DNA from: Ascochyta rabiei
Lineage: Eukaryota; Ascomycota; Dothideomycetes; Pleosporales; Didymellaceae
Assembly (NCBI RefSeq): GCF_004011695.2
Contig: NC_082410.1
Span: forward strand, 1,240,001 to 1,304,000
Direction: 5' to 3'
Length of the DNA stretch: 64,000 bases
Shown here: positions 1-9,530 of the stretch, one piece after another
Position numbering within the stretch: the stretch's first letter is position 1
Layout of the letters: every line of letters begins with the position of its first letter
Notes under the pieces: model-generated
Seen by the model: only the letters and a program-made list of their open reading frames with translations
Databases searched by the model: none
Told to the model about the DNA's origin: nothing
Translations under genes and position numbers: made by a program

Positions 1-244
1 CGTGTAGGAAGCATACCCAGAGCGCCTGAGTGTGAACAAGATACGACAAGACCTCATGATCGTGGCAGTGTTCGACGGTGTGCCAATGAGCGAAGGTAAG
101 GCAAACTACGCTAAGGGCCGATCTAACCGAAGTCGCACACGGCCATGACGCGCTTTACATCGATACCACGCTGTGAGACAGTACAAGAGCGCAGTCTTGA
201 ACTTGTGTATCTTGGAAATTGGTCTCGTTCGATTCACACTCCGG
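1..244. other. Left-edge intergenic sequence
   Basis: No coding exon, RNA gene or repeat is supported here. It lies downstream of the flavin-reductase-like gene on the minus strand and probably holds its 3' UTR. Confidence 0.4.
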
Positions 245-1128
245 TCAACCCTCCTTCTCAGCCTCTGCATCTTCCCCCCTCATCACTCCTTTCTTCTCCC
301 TGCCAAGAATCGCCTGATTCTTCTTACTATCCCCTTCCAACCCCGCAAGCATATCCTCACAAAGCCCTGGAACCCTCATCTCAAACACATCCCTGATAAC
401 TGCGTATTCGTAATATCCACACCGAGCAATGGGCACTGTATTCATCAGCACGACCCACTAAACCAAAACAAAAAGGCAAACTCACCAGTCTTCTGAATAT
501 CAATCTTCCCGTCCGTCAAAACCCTCTCGTCGATATGAATGCCAACAACCCGTCCAATCACCACGTCTACAGCCCCCATTGGCGGATTCCCCGGCAGCCG
601 CAGCGTGGTGTAATGCTCGCACTCGAATCTCACGGGACTATCTCTCACCATCGGAATCAGTTTCTTCTCGCCATTCACATCGACCTCGCTAATCCTGCTA
701 TCGATTTTTGCCAGCCCCGCGTGCTCAAACTCGTCGACGCCATACTCTGTCTGCTCGGCGGTGATGTTGACGGCTTCGCGCAGGTCGTAGGTAGCTAGGT
801 TCCAGCAGAACTTGCCCGTGGCTTCGGTGTTGATGACGGTGTCTTTTTGCTGTGCTGTCGGTGTTTGGTTGGCGCTGAACATGACGTACGGAGGGTCGAA
901 GGTGAGGTTGTTGAATTGAGAGTAGGGCGCCAGATTCGCCTGGCCGGTTGGGCTGAGCGTGCTGATCCAGCCGATAGGGCGGGGCACTACGCAGGCCTGT
1001 GATGTTGGTAAGTGTCGCGGGTTGATCTGGGGAGTAATATGTGTGACAATGGTCGAAATAGGTGATATATATACCTTGAAAGGATCATGAGGCAGGCCAT
1101 GGTCGTCTTTGCCTGGGCGGTAGAACAT
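245..1128 (-). CDS. Flavin reductase-like (FMN-binding split-barrel) protein
   Basis: Predicted 251-aa protein from three exons: 1128-1075, 996-486 and 435-245. It matches the flavin-reductase-like family of short FMN-binding split-barrel flavoproteins. Seen in the sequence: an N-terminal PGKDDHGLPHDPFK stretch, then PRPIGWIST and NLAPYSQFNNLTFDPPYVMF, which form the usual flavin-contacting core, and a conserved C-terminal half with GAVDVVIGRVVGIHID. The 78-nt first intron (GTATAT...CACAG) is a multiple of three with no stop, so an unspliced reading also stays open, but splicing restores the family sequence FKACVVPRPIG. The second intron (50 nt) has a GCTGATG branch point and an ATACAG acceptor. 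The start ATG at 1128 precedes the conserved N-terminus. The substrate and redox partner cannot be told from sequence. It is divergent from the SDR gene. Confidence 0.85.
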
Positions 1129-1490
1129 CTTCAGGGTCTTTCTTTGATCAAACAGTCGTGTTGTTGCGACCGTACACTATAGCCTAGCTCTTGAATTCGG
1201 CTTATATACTTATACCAGACACGATGACTTGCACATCCCGAAGCACCAACGGGCTCGGCATCGGGCTCCACGGTAATAGCGGGGAACCACAGCATCGGCA
1301 ACTGTAAACGGACGCTGAGCGTCATACGCTAATGCAGCTATCCGCGCGGAAGAAGTGCCCTATCCCACGCAGATGAAAACATTGCTTTATTAGGACTCGC
1401 TCGACTGTCCGTTCAGCAACAACCCTCGGTGTTGGCTCGGACCATCAGCCTCGCAGCATCCGAACCAAACAACCAATCTCCACAAAGAAC
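1129..1490. promoter_or_regulatory. Divergent intergenic region, flavin-reductase-like gene / SDR
   Basis: A 362-nt gap between two gene starts pointing apart, so it should hold both promoters. I recognise no specific operator in it. Confidence 0.4.
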
Positions 1491-2225
1491 ATGTCACGGA
1501 CGATCCTCATAACAGGCGCCTCGTCTGGCCTTGGGCTGGCTTTCCTCAAACACTACACTTCGCAAGATGGAAGTTCGTCGATCATCGCCCTCGACGCAAG
1601 CCCTCTCCCGGTAGAGACACATAATGCACTCAAATCAAGCAATGTAACCTTCGTCCAGACAGACGTCACTTCGTCTCACCAAATCTGCTCGCTCGCGGCC
1701 AAGCTCTCCAATGAACCCATTGACCTCCTGATCCACTGTGCGGGTGTACGGGGTCTGGTCCCAGAGGTAGTCAAGGAGAAAAGAGGAGATGTCGCTGCGG
1801 CAGAGACGATGGATGTCATGGATCACTCTACTTTCACCAGGGCGTTTGAAGTAAACACCTGGGGCACTTTCAATGTCGTCACCTCCTTCCTGCCTAACCT
1901 CCGCCTGTCGCCAAATGCAGAGGTGGTCATTCTCTCGAGCAGAATGGGGAGTGTGAGCGCGAACAAGGCGGGTGGCGGGTATGCGTACCGAGCTAGCAAG
2001 GCGGCGCTGAATGCCGTGGTAAAGAGCTTTGTGCTTGACGTACCGGAGGCCACGTTCTTGTTGCTGCATCCAGGACGTGTGGAGACGAAGCTCGTGGATT
2101 GGAAAGAAGAGGGAGCGATTAGTCCAGAGGAGAGTTTGCAGGGCTGCCTGAAGGTAATGGAAGGGCTGACGAAGGAGGATAGTGGAAGATTAGTTGATCG
2201 GTTTGGAGTGGACATCCCATGGTAG
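1491..2225 (+). CDS. Short-chain dehydrogenase/reductase (C-factor/sniffer-like)
   Basis: Intronless 244-aa classical SDR. The Rossmann cofactor motif TGASSGLG is at residues 8-15, CAG follows the fourth strand, the catalytic serine region reads VILSSRMGS, and the YxxxK motif is YRASK (Tyr166, Lys170). The length is typical of classical SDRs. The C-terminal HPGRVETKL stretch resembles the C-signal/sniffer subgroup that includes small carbonyl reductases. The ATG at 1491 directly precedes the first Rossmann strand, so the start is secure. An NAD(P)-dependent oxidoreductase of unknown substrate is the most that can be said. It converges with the GH16 gene, leaving about 145 nt between stops. 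Confidence 0.88.
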   Translation: MSRTILITGASSGLGLAFLKHYTSQDGSSSIIALDASPLPVETHNALKSSNVTFVQTDVTSSHQICSLAAKLSNEPIDLLIHCAGVRGLVPEVVKEKRGDVAAAETMDVMDHSTFTRAFEVNTWGTFNVVTSFLPNLRLSPNAEVVILSSRMGSVSANKAGGGYAYRASKAALNAVVKSFVLDVPEATFLLLHPGRVETKLVDWKEEGAISPEESLQGCLKVMEGLTKEDSGRLVDRFGVDIPW

Positions 2226-2370
2226 GCTGGGGACGATTATACTAGAGATAGACGCATGGAGTTGGCAAGACCATAAATGAGTTCATCAGTCAGCATTTTC
2301 TACTCGTTTTGTAGTTATGTTTGTCCCCACATCTCATTCCATCTCCATGACACGCTCACAAACTGCAGTC

Positions 2371-3481
2371 TTAGTCGTGGTAGGTCTTAATCGAGTTGAT
2401 CAGGAAGTACACGTCGTCAAAAGCGGAGGGTGTCTTCGCAACATAGTCGTTGCAAGAAGCGAAACCCGTCCTTGCGCGACACTGGGTGTAGCCGTTCCAA
2501 GCCGCACCGCCAGCAGACTCACCACAGAAAGTGATGTTAATGATCTTTCAGATATTAGCTGCTGAGAGTACACTCATTGTGCACAAGGAGACACACAATC
2601 TTCATCTTCTTCCAGGCGTTGCCAATGTCGCAGTTTTGAGGCACGAAGCACATGACAGGCATGCCCCATTTGCTTGGGTCAGGGCTGTCGCTCTTGATGT
2701 CAGCTGGAATGGCGGACTCTGCGAAGTACCAGATCTTGATACCGCCAGCTTCGATCTGAGTAGCCCAGACACCGCCACCGTTCCTGTTGAAGGAATCGCC
2801 GAACGTGCCATAAGGAGCAGTGACACCGCAGCCTCCAGTATCGTAGTCGCAGTTGGTACTCAACACAAATCCAGTGCCGCTCTGAGCTGTCATGGTGCAT
2901 TGGCTTGGGTTGGTGAGGAGGGTAATCTCGTTCCGAGGGAGGTAGGAAACGGACTCGACAATGTCGATCTCAGAGTAGACGTCACCATCATGTTCATCGT
3001 CGTGCGAGAGCCAGCTTACAGCCTGTTAGCATGTGTGACGGTAATAGATTCGATTGCAGTCGTTTTCAGAGCTTCGAGGCGGACGACATTGGTAGAGTAC
3101 TGATGATTAAACTTACAAAGCAGGCCACATGCCACAAGCGCTCGCTGGAAGATGCTCGAAGTCTGCAATGATAATGCCGTTGTCGATTGTGTGATGACTC
3201 TCGAGACGCACGCTCTTGCGGCCACCTTGAGGCGTCACATCGACGACAGAGTTGTTGTCGACACCAAGGTAGGTTTGGCTTCCAATGATTTTGGCAAGGC
3301 CCGTCGAAATGGCTTCATCCTTAGAGACATAGCTGGCACACCCACCAGTGTACTTGTCGTGGGTGTTAATGAAGTCAAACGAAGTGAAGAAGTTGTATGC
3401 GTCGAACTTCTTGTCGAGCTTGTAAGCCTCAGTGACGCTGAGAGCAAGCAGAGTGCTGAGAAGGCACTGAAGGAGAGCCAT
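2371..3481 (-). CDS. Secreted glycoside hydrolase family 16 endo-beta-glucanase
   Basis: Three exons (3481-3117, 3014-2597, 2544-2371) encode 318 aa. A hydrophobic signal peptide covers about residues 1-18, followed by YKLDKKFDAYNFFTSFDF at the mature N-terminus. The GH16 catalytic motif EIDIVE is present: Glu137 should be the nucleophile, Glu142 the acid/base, and Asp139 lies between. GMWPAFWLS and TFCGESAGGAAW are family landmarks. Fungal relatives cleave beta-1,3(1,4)-glucan or remodel wall glucan, and which applies here is not decidable. The first intron (102 nt) splits the MWPAF region with a CTAAC branch point; the second (52 nt) falls before INITFCG. The protein has no GPI-anchor-like hydrophobic C-terminus, so it is probably released. 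Confidence 0.9.
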
Positions 3482-3950
3482 GACTGTGCGGAGGAATGGT
3501 TGTAAGGACTGTGGTGTGAAGGAGAGCGAGTTATGACAGACGAGAAGCAAGCTTCAGCTCGCTAATGGTGAGGTGAGAGTATTCATCACACACACCGTCC
3601 AAGCGCTAGCTATTGGACGGCAGGCGCGACAGGAGAGGGAATGGACTACGTCTCTGACTCAGAGTTGTTGCTTTCTCGCTGGAAGCCAATCCGAGGATCA
3701 GCAAACTCTTGAAGAGGTCTTCGCAGCGCTTCGCAGAGATTACATGGCACTGTAGACTTTACGGAGCGCTTTCCAGAGCGCGAGCGGACAGTGGCATTAT
3801 TGTACTTCATAAATCGTAATACGGCTCTGCCCACATGACTGTTGCGGGGGTTGGAGTCGGCTGGGGAAGAGGTGACCATCTAGCCTTGCCGGCACTGCCT
3901 GGCTGTAACGGGTGCTGTCTGATGAGATCAAGTCCGTGGTGAATCTTTCA
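3482..3950. promoter_or_regulatory. Upstream region of the GH16 gene
   Basis: A 469-nt non-coding gap holding the promoter of the minus-strand GH16 gene and the 3' end of the next minus-strand gene. Short open frames here lack protein-like character. Confidence 0.35.
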
Positions 3951-4823
3951 TCACGTTTCTTCGACCGCGCTCTTCTCTCCTGTGTCCGGCCTTAGCTCTG
4001 CCTGTGTCTCTACCTCCTTCTCCCTAGAGCCGAACCCTGTGATCTTGCTAGCCACCGCGAGACTACCCTCGATACCTTCTACGAGCCCATCGAGCGCTGC
4101 GAAGATATCGCCCTCGTTGCGTTCTCTTGCCTCGCTCAGAATGTTGTCACCAGGGCGCCCCTTGGCTTTCCCCTTCTTTCTGTTCGACACCTCTACTCCC
4201 TCTATTCGCAGCATGAAGCCTTGATCTGGCGAGCTCTCGTCGAAGGACGGCGCTGTCCGTACCGACGCGTTTGTTATCTGCCAGGCCGAAGATAACGACT
4301 GTGCATCGACGACTGTACGCCCGTCTGCTCCTACATCAACTATGAGGTAGTGCTCTCTAACGCCAGGTATGGGAGGTGGCAGCGGAGACTCGACAGACGA
4401 ATGCTGGTCTTCTCTCCCTTCACTGGCCTGGTCTTGGTCTTTCTCATGCCCCTCTAGTGCATCATGTGGCAGGTATCTTGTATCGTCTAGGCCCAGACCA
4501 CGCATCGACGCCGCCGTCACGATGACAGGGTCGTCGTCTGCGAAGACATAATGTACGTATGGATGATAGTGCTCGCCCGACGTTGAGTCTTCTACGAGGG
4601 CAAAGAAGGGCCTGAAGTTTGGCGGAGGTAGAAGAGTCTGCTCGGAGCTGGGTTCAGGGTATGGTATCTCGTCGTCGTCGGGCGCGTCTCCAGGCTGCGG
4701 CTGCCGCTCTTCTGGCAGGTTGTCTTCTGGGGGCTCTTCGAACTGCGGATGCGCCGGCGATCTTGGTGCGTTCGCGGACCGGGGTGGCGGAGGCGATTTC
4801 GAGAGACTTGGGTTGTTGAACAT
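3951..4823 (-). CDS. Conserved fungal protein of unknown function (290 aa)
   Basis: Single-exon 290-aa frame starting at ATG 4823. The N-terminus (residues 1-60) is rich in Pro, Ser and acidic residues and probably disordered. An ordered segment follows (about 70-110, PPNFRPFFALVEDS and YHPYVHYVFADDDP), then an acidic linker, then a second ordered block around HYLIVDVGADGRTVVDA and FMLRIEGVEV. The C-terminus is Lys/Glu-rich and amphipathic. I do not recognise a named domain. The alternation of ordered and low-complexity blocks over 290 codons argues for a real protein. There is no signal peptide or membrane segment. It sits tail-first behind the APC11 gene on the same strand. Confidence 0.7.
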   Translation of the reverse strand: MFNNPSLSKSPPPPRSANAPRSPAHPQFEEPPEDNLPEERQPQPGDAPDDDEIPYPEPSSEQTLLPPPNFRPFFALVEDSTSGEHYHPYVHYVFADDDPVIVTAASMRGLGLDDTRYLPHDALEGHEKDQDQASEGREDQHSSVESPLPPPIPGVREHYLIVDVGADGRTVVDAQSLSSAWQITNASVRTAPSFDESSPDQGFMLRIEGVEVSNRKKGKAKGRPGDNILSEARERNEGDIFAALDGLVEGIEGSLAVASKITGFGSREKEVETQAELRPDTGEKSAVEET

Positions 4824-5175
4824 GGTAAAAGGCGTTGGGTGGATCGAAGACTAGGAACAGCTACCAGAGCTCCGGTTGAGCTCGACGTTCGTAATCGATA
4901 ACGAGTATTGTAGTGGTCCGTGCACAATGGCATGTGAATGTTGGACAGACCTGATGCAACGTCAGGACGGACAGTGCAAGTCACGTCTTCATTTCTTCTA
5001 CCTACAAGCAATCCCAGGGGTATCTTCCAAACGCCGGTTGAGCCAAATGATTGCCGCGGTGTCCTCCTACGCATCCTGCTGGTGTGAAGCTAGCCCTTCT
5101 GCCACGTCCGAGCCTGTCGAAGCGGTGCAAGATGTCTCTTCGCATTCGTGGTGTCGTGTCTTGGGGTATCTGGTA
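4824..5175. other. Intergenic gap between APC11 and the 290-aa gene
   Basis: A 352-nt gap with the 3' end of APC11 and the promoter of the downstream minus-strand gene. No further feature is seen. Confidence 0.35.
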
Positions 5176-5634
5176 TTAAACAGGGCCGCTGTCTGGAGCC
5201 TGGGCAGGCTCTTGGGCACCGGTGGCGGAGGCATCTTGACTCTTCGATTTGAAAGCTGCATGTCGGTGTCAGTGACTGCAATCCAACATCCAGGCGCTAC
5301 TCACGTTGACGACACATGGGGCACTTTTCCTGCGAGCTCTCCTGCTTGAGCCACGAGAAGATGCAGTGCTGCGCCGTGTCAGTCAAACTCCTTTCCTACT
5401 CGATGGTGAGTGTACCATGTGGAAGGAGTGGTTGCATTCGCCGAGGACTGCGGATAGTCAGCAGGATCATCGAGGCGCATAGGTCGACATACGCAGCGGG
5501 CACTCGTCGCCTGGAAACTTGCACTTGGAGCAGGTGCTGTCGTAGGGGTTGCGGCAAATACCACACACGTCGTCGTCGGGCATGTCCCAGCGCCAGGCGG
5601 CCACTGCATTCCACTCCTTGATTGTGACCTTCAT
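5176..5634 (-). CDS. APC11: Anaphase-promoting complex subunit 11 (RING-H2 E3 subunit)
   Basis: Four short exons (5634-5493, 5447-5416, 5368-5305, 5255-5176) join to a 105-aa RING-H2 protein. It begins MKVTIKEWNAVAAWRWDMPDDDVCGICR, the invariant start of the APC/C catalytic RING subunit. Zinc ligands visible are CGIC, CSKC, ECNHSFHMHC and CPMC. APC11 recruits the E2 and, with the APC2 cullin, ubiquitinates cyclins and securin. Introns are 45, 47 and 49 nt, and all splice phases are consistent. The last exon adds a polar tail (KSKSQDASATGAQEP...). No single long frame spans it, so exon-blind annotation would miss the gene. It is divergent from the sulfurtransferase gene. Confidence 0.93.
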
Positions 5635-6145
5635 GGCTGCTTGGCTTGTTGCTTGCTGTCGTCGGCTCTTGGGACGAAAACAAACAGCTCGGCAGAATGC
5701 CGGCAGAATGATGGCAGAATGGTGGCAGAATGCTGTCAGCAGGGGTCAGGCGGGCGGTCAAGCAGCGACCCCTGCACTGGCTCGTGCTGCTCCACAGCTC
5801 CCCCACAAAACACAATGCCGGTCTCGGATGACGACAGTCGGGCAACAGACCGATAGACTTGCAGTACGATAGCATCCCGTCCGCTGTGAATGTCACAAAC
5901 ACAGTAGGCGATGCTGACCAAGAACTGAAGCCGCGGGTAAGTGCAGTCCCAGGCCCCAGCGCAGAGAGGGTGGAGGTTGCGATGGGCGCTCCTGCAGCTG
6001 GCTCTAGTCTGGGAGCTAATTCGTGCCCTCAATCGCGCAATGGACAAGCAAGACAAGAGCTCCTCTCTCGCCTCGACACGCTCTCCACTCTCCTAAATTG
6101 CGGTGACTGATAGTCCTCGATAGCCTACAGCTTCCCATACCCACA
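5635..6145. promoter_or_regulatory. Divergent promoter region, APC11 / sulfurtransferase
   Basis: A 511-nt gap between two outward-pointing genes. It contains an 11-bp tandem repeat (annotated separately) close to APC11. No other recognisable site is seen. Confidence 0.45.
5691..5734. repeat. Four tandem 11-bp units, GGCAGAATGNN
   Basis: GGCAGAATG starts at 5691, 5702, 5713 and 5724, exactly 11 bp apart, with two variable bases between copies. It lies about 57-100 bp upstream of the APC11 start codon, so it is in the promoter or 5' UTR of that gene. The spacing is close to one helical turn. Confidence 0.85.
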
Positions 6146-7213
6146 ATGCTGCACCGACTCTCCAGCTTCCGTAGCTTCCTGCACCCCGTCCCCAACCTGT
6201 CTTGCACTCGCACTTTTGCAACGGGCAGAGCCGCCATGGCCCAGTACGGCCTCGAGACATATCTTGTCAGCCCCGCTCAGCTGGACACAGCGCTTAAGAG
6301 AAACATCAGCAGCAAGCTCTCTACAGCGCCCAAGATTGTCCCGCTGTGCGCTTCGTGGTTCCTGCCCAACGATGGCCGCGACGGCAGGGAGACCTTTCTA
6401 GCCGAGCGCATTCCTCGCGCGCAGTTCTTCGACCTCGATGCCGTCAAGGACCCTGATTCGCCGTACCCCCACATGCTGCCCTCAGCGGAAGACTTTGCCA
6501 TTGCCATGCGCAAGCTGGGCATTCGAAGGCACGACAGCGTGGTCGTGTACGACAGCAAGGAGTTGGGCATCTTCTCTGCTCCTCGAGTGGGCTGGACCCT
6601 GCAGGCGTTTGGTCATACCGACGTACACGTCCTGAACAACTTCCGCAAGTGGGTAGAGGACGGCTACCCTACAGAGAGCGGTGAGCCTAGCGCTGCTGAC
6701 GAAGTCGACTACCCTGTGCCGGAGCTCGACAGTACAAAGGTGGTAGCCTTCGAGGAGGTTCGTGATATCGCAAAGGAGCAAGGGCTGGAAGGTGCAGAGG
6801 AAGTGCAGATCCTCGATGCCCGAAGCCTAGGACGATGGAAGGGTACTGACCCAGAGCCGCGAGAGGGTACGTTTCAGTCCAATTCGTCTTGTACCTCCCA
6901 TGTTGACTTGATAGGCCTCTCTTCCGGACACATCCCCCACTCGACCTCAGTCCCCGTCTCTGAGCTCCTAGACGCCGACAGCAAGACGCTCCTGCCAGCT
7001 GCCAAGCTGCAGGAAGTGTTCAAATCCAAGAACATTGACCCCTCAAAGCCCATCATCGCCAGTTGCGGCACTGGTGTTACTGCGGCAGTCATCGATGCAG
7101 CTCTCACCGAGGCTGGTTTCCCGCTTGAACAGCGACGAATCTACGACGGCAGCTGGACAGAATGGGCACAGAGGGTCAAGCCAGGCGATCGTCTGATCAG
7201 GAAGTCTGAGTAG
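6146..7213 (+). CDS. 3-mercaptopyruvate/thiosulfate sulfurtransferase (rhodanese), dual start
   Basis: Two exons (6146-6866, 6915-7213) encode a 339-aa tandem-rhodanese protein. The active-site loop SCGTGVTA carries the catalytic Cys291; the CG[ST]GV form is typical of mercaptopyruvate sulfurtransferases. The inactive N-terminal rhodanese domain includes FFDLDAVKDPDSPYPHM and the VVVYDSKELG strand. The first 30 residues (MLHRLSSFRSFLHPVPNLSC...) are basic, hydroxylated and free of acidic residues, like a mitochondrial presequence. A second in-frame ATG at 6236 has a perfect GCCGCCATGG context and would give a cytosolic form starting MAQYGLETYLVS. The 48-nt intron is in-frame and stop-free. 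The enzyme works in cysteine catabolism and sulfane-sulfur transfer. Confidence 0.93.
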   Translation: MLHRLSSFRSFLHPVPNLSCTRTFATGRAAMAQYGLETYLVSPAQLDTALKRNISSKLSTAPKIVPLCASWFLPNDGRDGRETFLAERIPRAQFFDLDAVKDPDSPYPHMLPSAEDFAIAMRKLGIRRHDSVVVYDSKELGIFSAPRVGWTLQAFGHTDVHVLNNFRKWVEDGYPTESGEPSAADEVDYPVPELDSTKVVAFEEVRDIAKEQGLEGAEEVQILDARSLGRWKGTDPEPREGTFQSNSSCTSHVDLIGLSSGHIPHSTSVPVSELLDADSKTLLPAAKLQEVFKSKNIDPSKPIIASCGTGVTAAVIDAALTEAGFPLEQRRIYDGSWTEWAQRVKPGDRLIRKSE

Positions 7214-7875
7214 ATAGCTCTGGCTGGATTGAGTGTTCGTTTCCTGTGTCCGGCAGATTGATACCCATCTCGTTCGCGTACAGGCAACGATTGTATGTCG
7301 CTATTGCGTTGGTACTTTACGTGCATGATTGTCAGAATGCGATAGTGCTCGCTTTCACCATTTTCACCTACATCTGACTGCCTCATCGAATGTCTACAGA
7401 CTTCCTTGCCGCCATGACGTCTCTGTCAAACACCGAATGCTCGTCACCCAATGCTAAGAAACCTGCCCCAAGCCCAGTCAAAGCACCTCGAGACGTCTAC
7501 CCTAATCATTACAAACACCACCGAACACGCCGCGAAATCGGCTCGGAACATCTTCCACAGAGCTTAAACGCATTACCTGAAAGCAGCGCACCTATCACAG
7601 GCGCCGTAGTAGACGCATGCAGTAGAGACAAGCACCGCTCCTTCTGTATTTAGCGAGCAGCTGCATGGCGACACAAGCTTTTCCGCCGTGCGTCGTGGCT
7701 GGGCTAGGCAGTCTTGGAGGGTGTCGTTGTAAGACTAGGTGTACTCACGAGCACGATGCAAGTCAAAGCATGATGTTGAGTGCAGCATTTTGCATTGATT
7801 GGAGAGTGTAGACTATAGCAGGATATCATGATGTCGTTCCTTTCATCGTGACATTGCCGCAGCGGCAGCAGGCGT
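7214..7875. other. Convergent intergenic gap, sulfurtransferase / MFS transporter
   Basis: A 662-nt gap between two convergent 3' ends. An 87-codon ATG frame at 7390-7653 is low in complexity and unsupported. No RNA gene or repeat is seen. Confidence 0.35.
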
Positions 7876-9530
7876 CTAGAAGACGTAGCGGAAGTTGGGG
7901 TTTTCCTTGTCTGTCAGATCGTCGAAGCCGTGCGCCGAGTTGATCTCCTCGCCAAACTCGCGGTCCTTCTTGTTGTTGCGGCGCGTCAGGTCCCAGCGCA
8001 GAAATAGGATGACGAAGACCAAGACGCTGTAGCAGCCGAGGTGGATGGAAAAGGCCTTGAGGTAGCGTGGCGCGTCGCCGGGGAAGAAGACTTGTGGTCC
8101 AGTGGCGTTTCCTGCGCACCAGGCTAGGAAGTTCATGGTGATGCAGACGGATTTCTTCGTCTGCCCTCCGACGTTTCGCGTCAGCATCGACATGCCGAGA
8201 CCCTGCGCCGCCCAGAAGGTGAAGATGATCCAGTAGGAGATGAGGAGTCCGGCGCGGGTAGCGTGGTTGGTGTTCTTGACAGTCATGATTACGATTGTGC
8301 CGATGAAGGATCTAGGAGGCGTTAGTTTGTGACATACGATTGAAAATGCTGGGCGAGACCTACGGAATCAAGAAGACAAGCATGGTGTACAGGTTCTGGT
8401 TCCACTTCCTCGTTGCCCACGCAGAAGTCATGAGCGTGAAAATGATAATGGCACCAAGCACCATGGCGAGAAGCTGCGTCTCGAGAACGCTGAACTCGAG
8501 GCCCTTGATGATGATGTTGTAGAAGGCGCCGAGTCCGGAGGTAGGCAGAGTCGTGCAGATCTGAATCAACATGTAGCAGTACGTCTGAGGATCGGTGAGA
8601 GCCTCCTTGAGCTGGTACGCGCGGAAGGTCTTGTTCTGGAGACCGGTCTGGTTGGACCGAACGCGCTCGACCATCAGCTTCTTGTCCTCTTCCGAGAAGC
8701 ACTTGGCGCGCATGGGAGAGTCCGGGAGCCAGTAGATGACGAACAAGCCCCAAAGGAAAGAGATACAGCCATAGGTGATGAAGATCGCCTGCCAGGACCT
8801 GATGGCTGCATGGCCGGGGTTAGGCTTGTATGAAGGGTGTCTGATCTGGGAGAAGGCGTAAGCGAGCAGGCCACCGACCATCTGCTGCGCTCCGTTCATC
8901 ATGTACCAGTAGGTGACGACTTGAGCCTGCTCGGAGCGCTTGTACCAGATAGAGCTCATGATCAGGAACGCAGGCTGGCAGACAGCCTCGAAGACACCGA
9001 GCAGAGTTCGGATAGAGACAAGGGCAGGGAAGGTGAAGCAGACGGCGTGCAAGCACAGAACAGTGGACCAGGCCAGAATGTTGAAGCCAAGGTATTTGGC
9101 CACGGGCACACGCTGGATGATCCAGTTGGTCGGGTATTCAACAACAAGTACAGCCAAGTAGATACAGGTAGTCAACCAGGCGAACTGCAGGCTCATTAGC
9201 TGAGGTGTCGAGAAGCATCTGACTTGGACTAACCTTGGGTGTGAGACCAGGGATATCTTCACGGATGCCCATGATAGCAGCAAAGGACATTGTACCCTTG
9301 TCGAGCGCCTGCAGGAAGTAGGTGAAGACCATGATCGGAAGCACACGCCTGTCGATCATCTTCTTCAGGCGCTTGTCCTCCTCCTCTGTGATGATGACTC
9401 CAGTGGCATCGGCGTACTTGGCGACTTCATTGTCGACACGGGTGTAGTCGACGTGGTCGCCCTTCTCATCAGCGCCTGAGAGGGTGCGCTCGAGCTGCGT
9501 GATGTCCTTCTTGTCGTCCTGAGCGGTCAT
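7876..9530 (-). CDS. MFS transporter, anion:cation symporter family (Dal5/Tna1-like)
   Basis: Three exons (9530-9234, 9184-8364, 8311-7876) encode a 517-aa membrane protein. About twelve hydrophobic segments are visible, with a long cytoplasmic N-terminus. VLPIMVFTYFLQALDKGTMSFA is the first helix, with the family's charged LDK signature. The central loop reads WLPDSPMRAKCFSEEDKKLMVERVR, typical of allantoate/nicotinate permease relatives. The start is the ATG at 9530 (MTAQDDKKD); an upstream GTG in frame is not used. Introns are 49 and 52 nt. The substrate is unknown; family members carry organic anions such as allantoate, nicotinate or sugar acids. It is divergent from the GH105 gene 1.15 kb away, which suggests a pectin-derived substrate. 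Confidence 0.88.

Noticed and set aside
7390..7653. 87-codon frame between the sulfurtransferase and MFS genes
   Set aside because: It has an ATG but is low in complexity, without motifs, in a convergent 3' gap.
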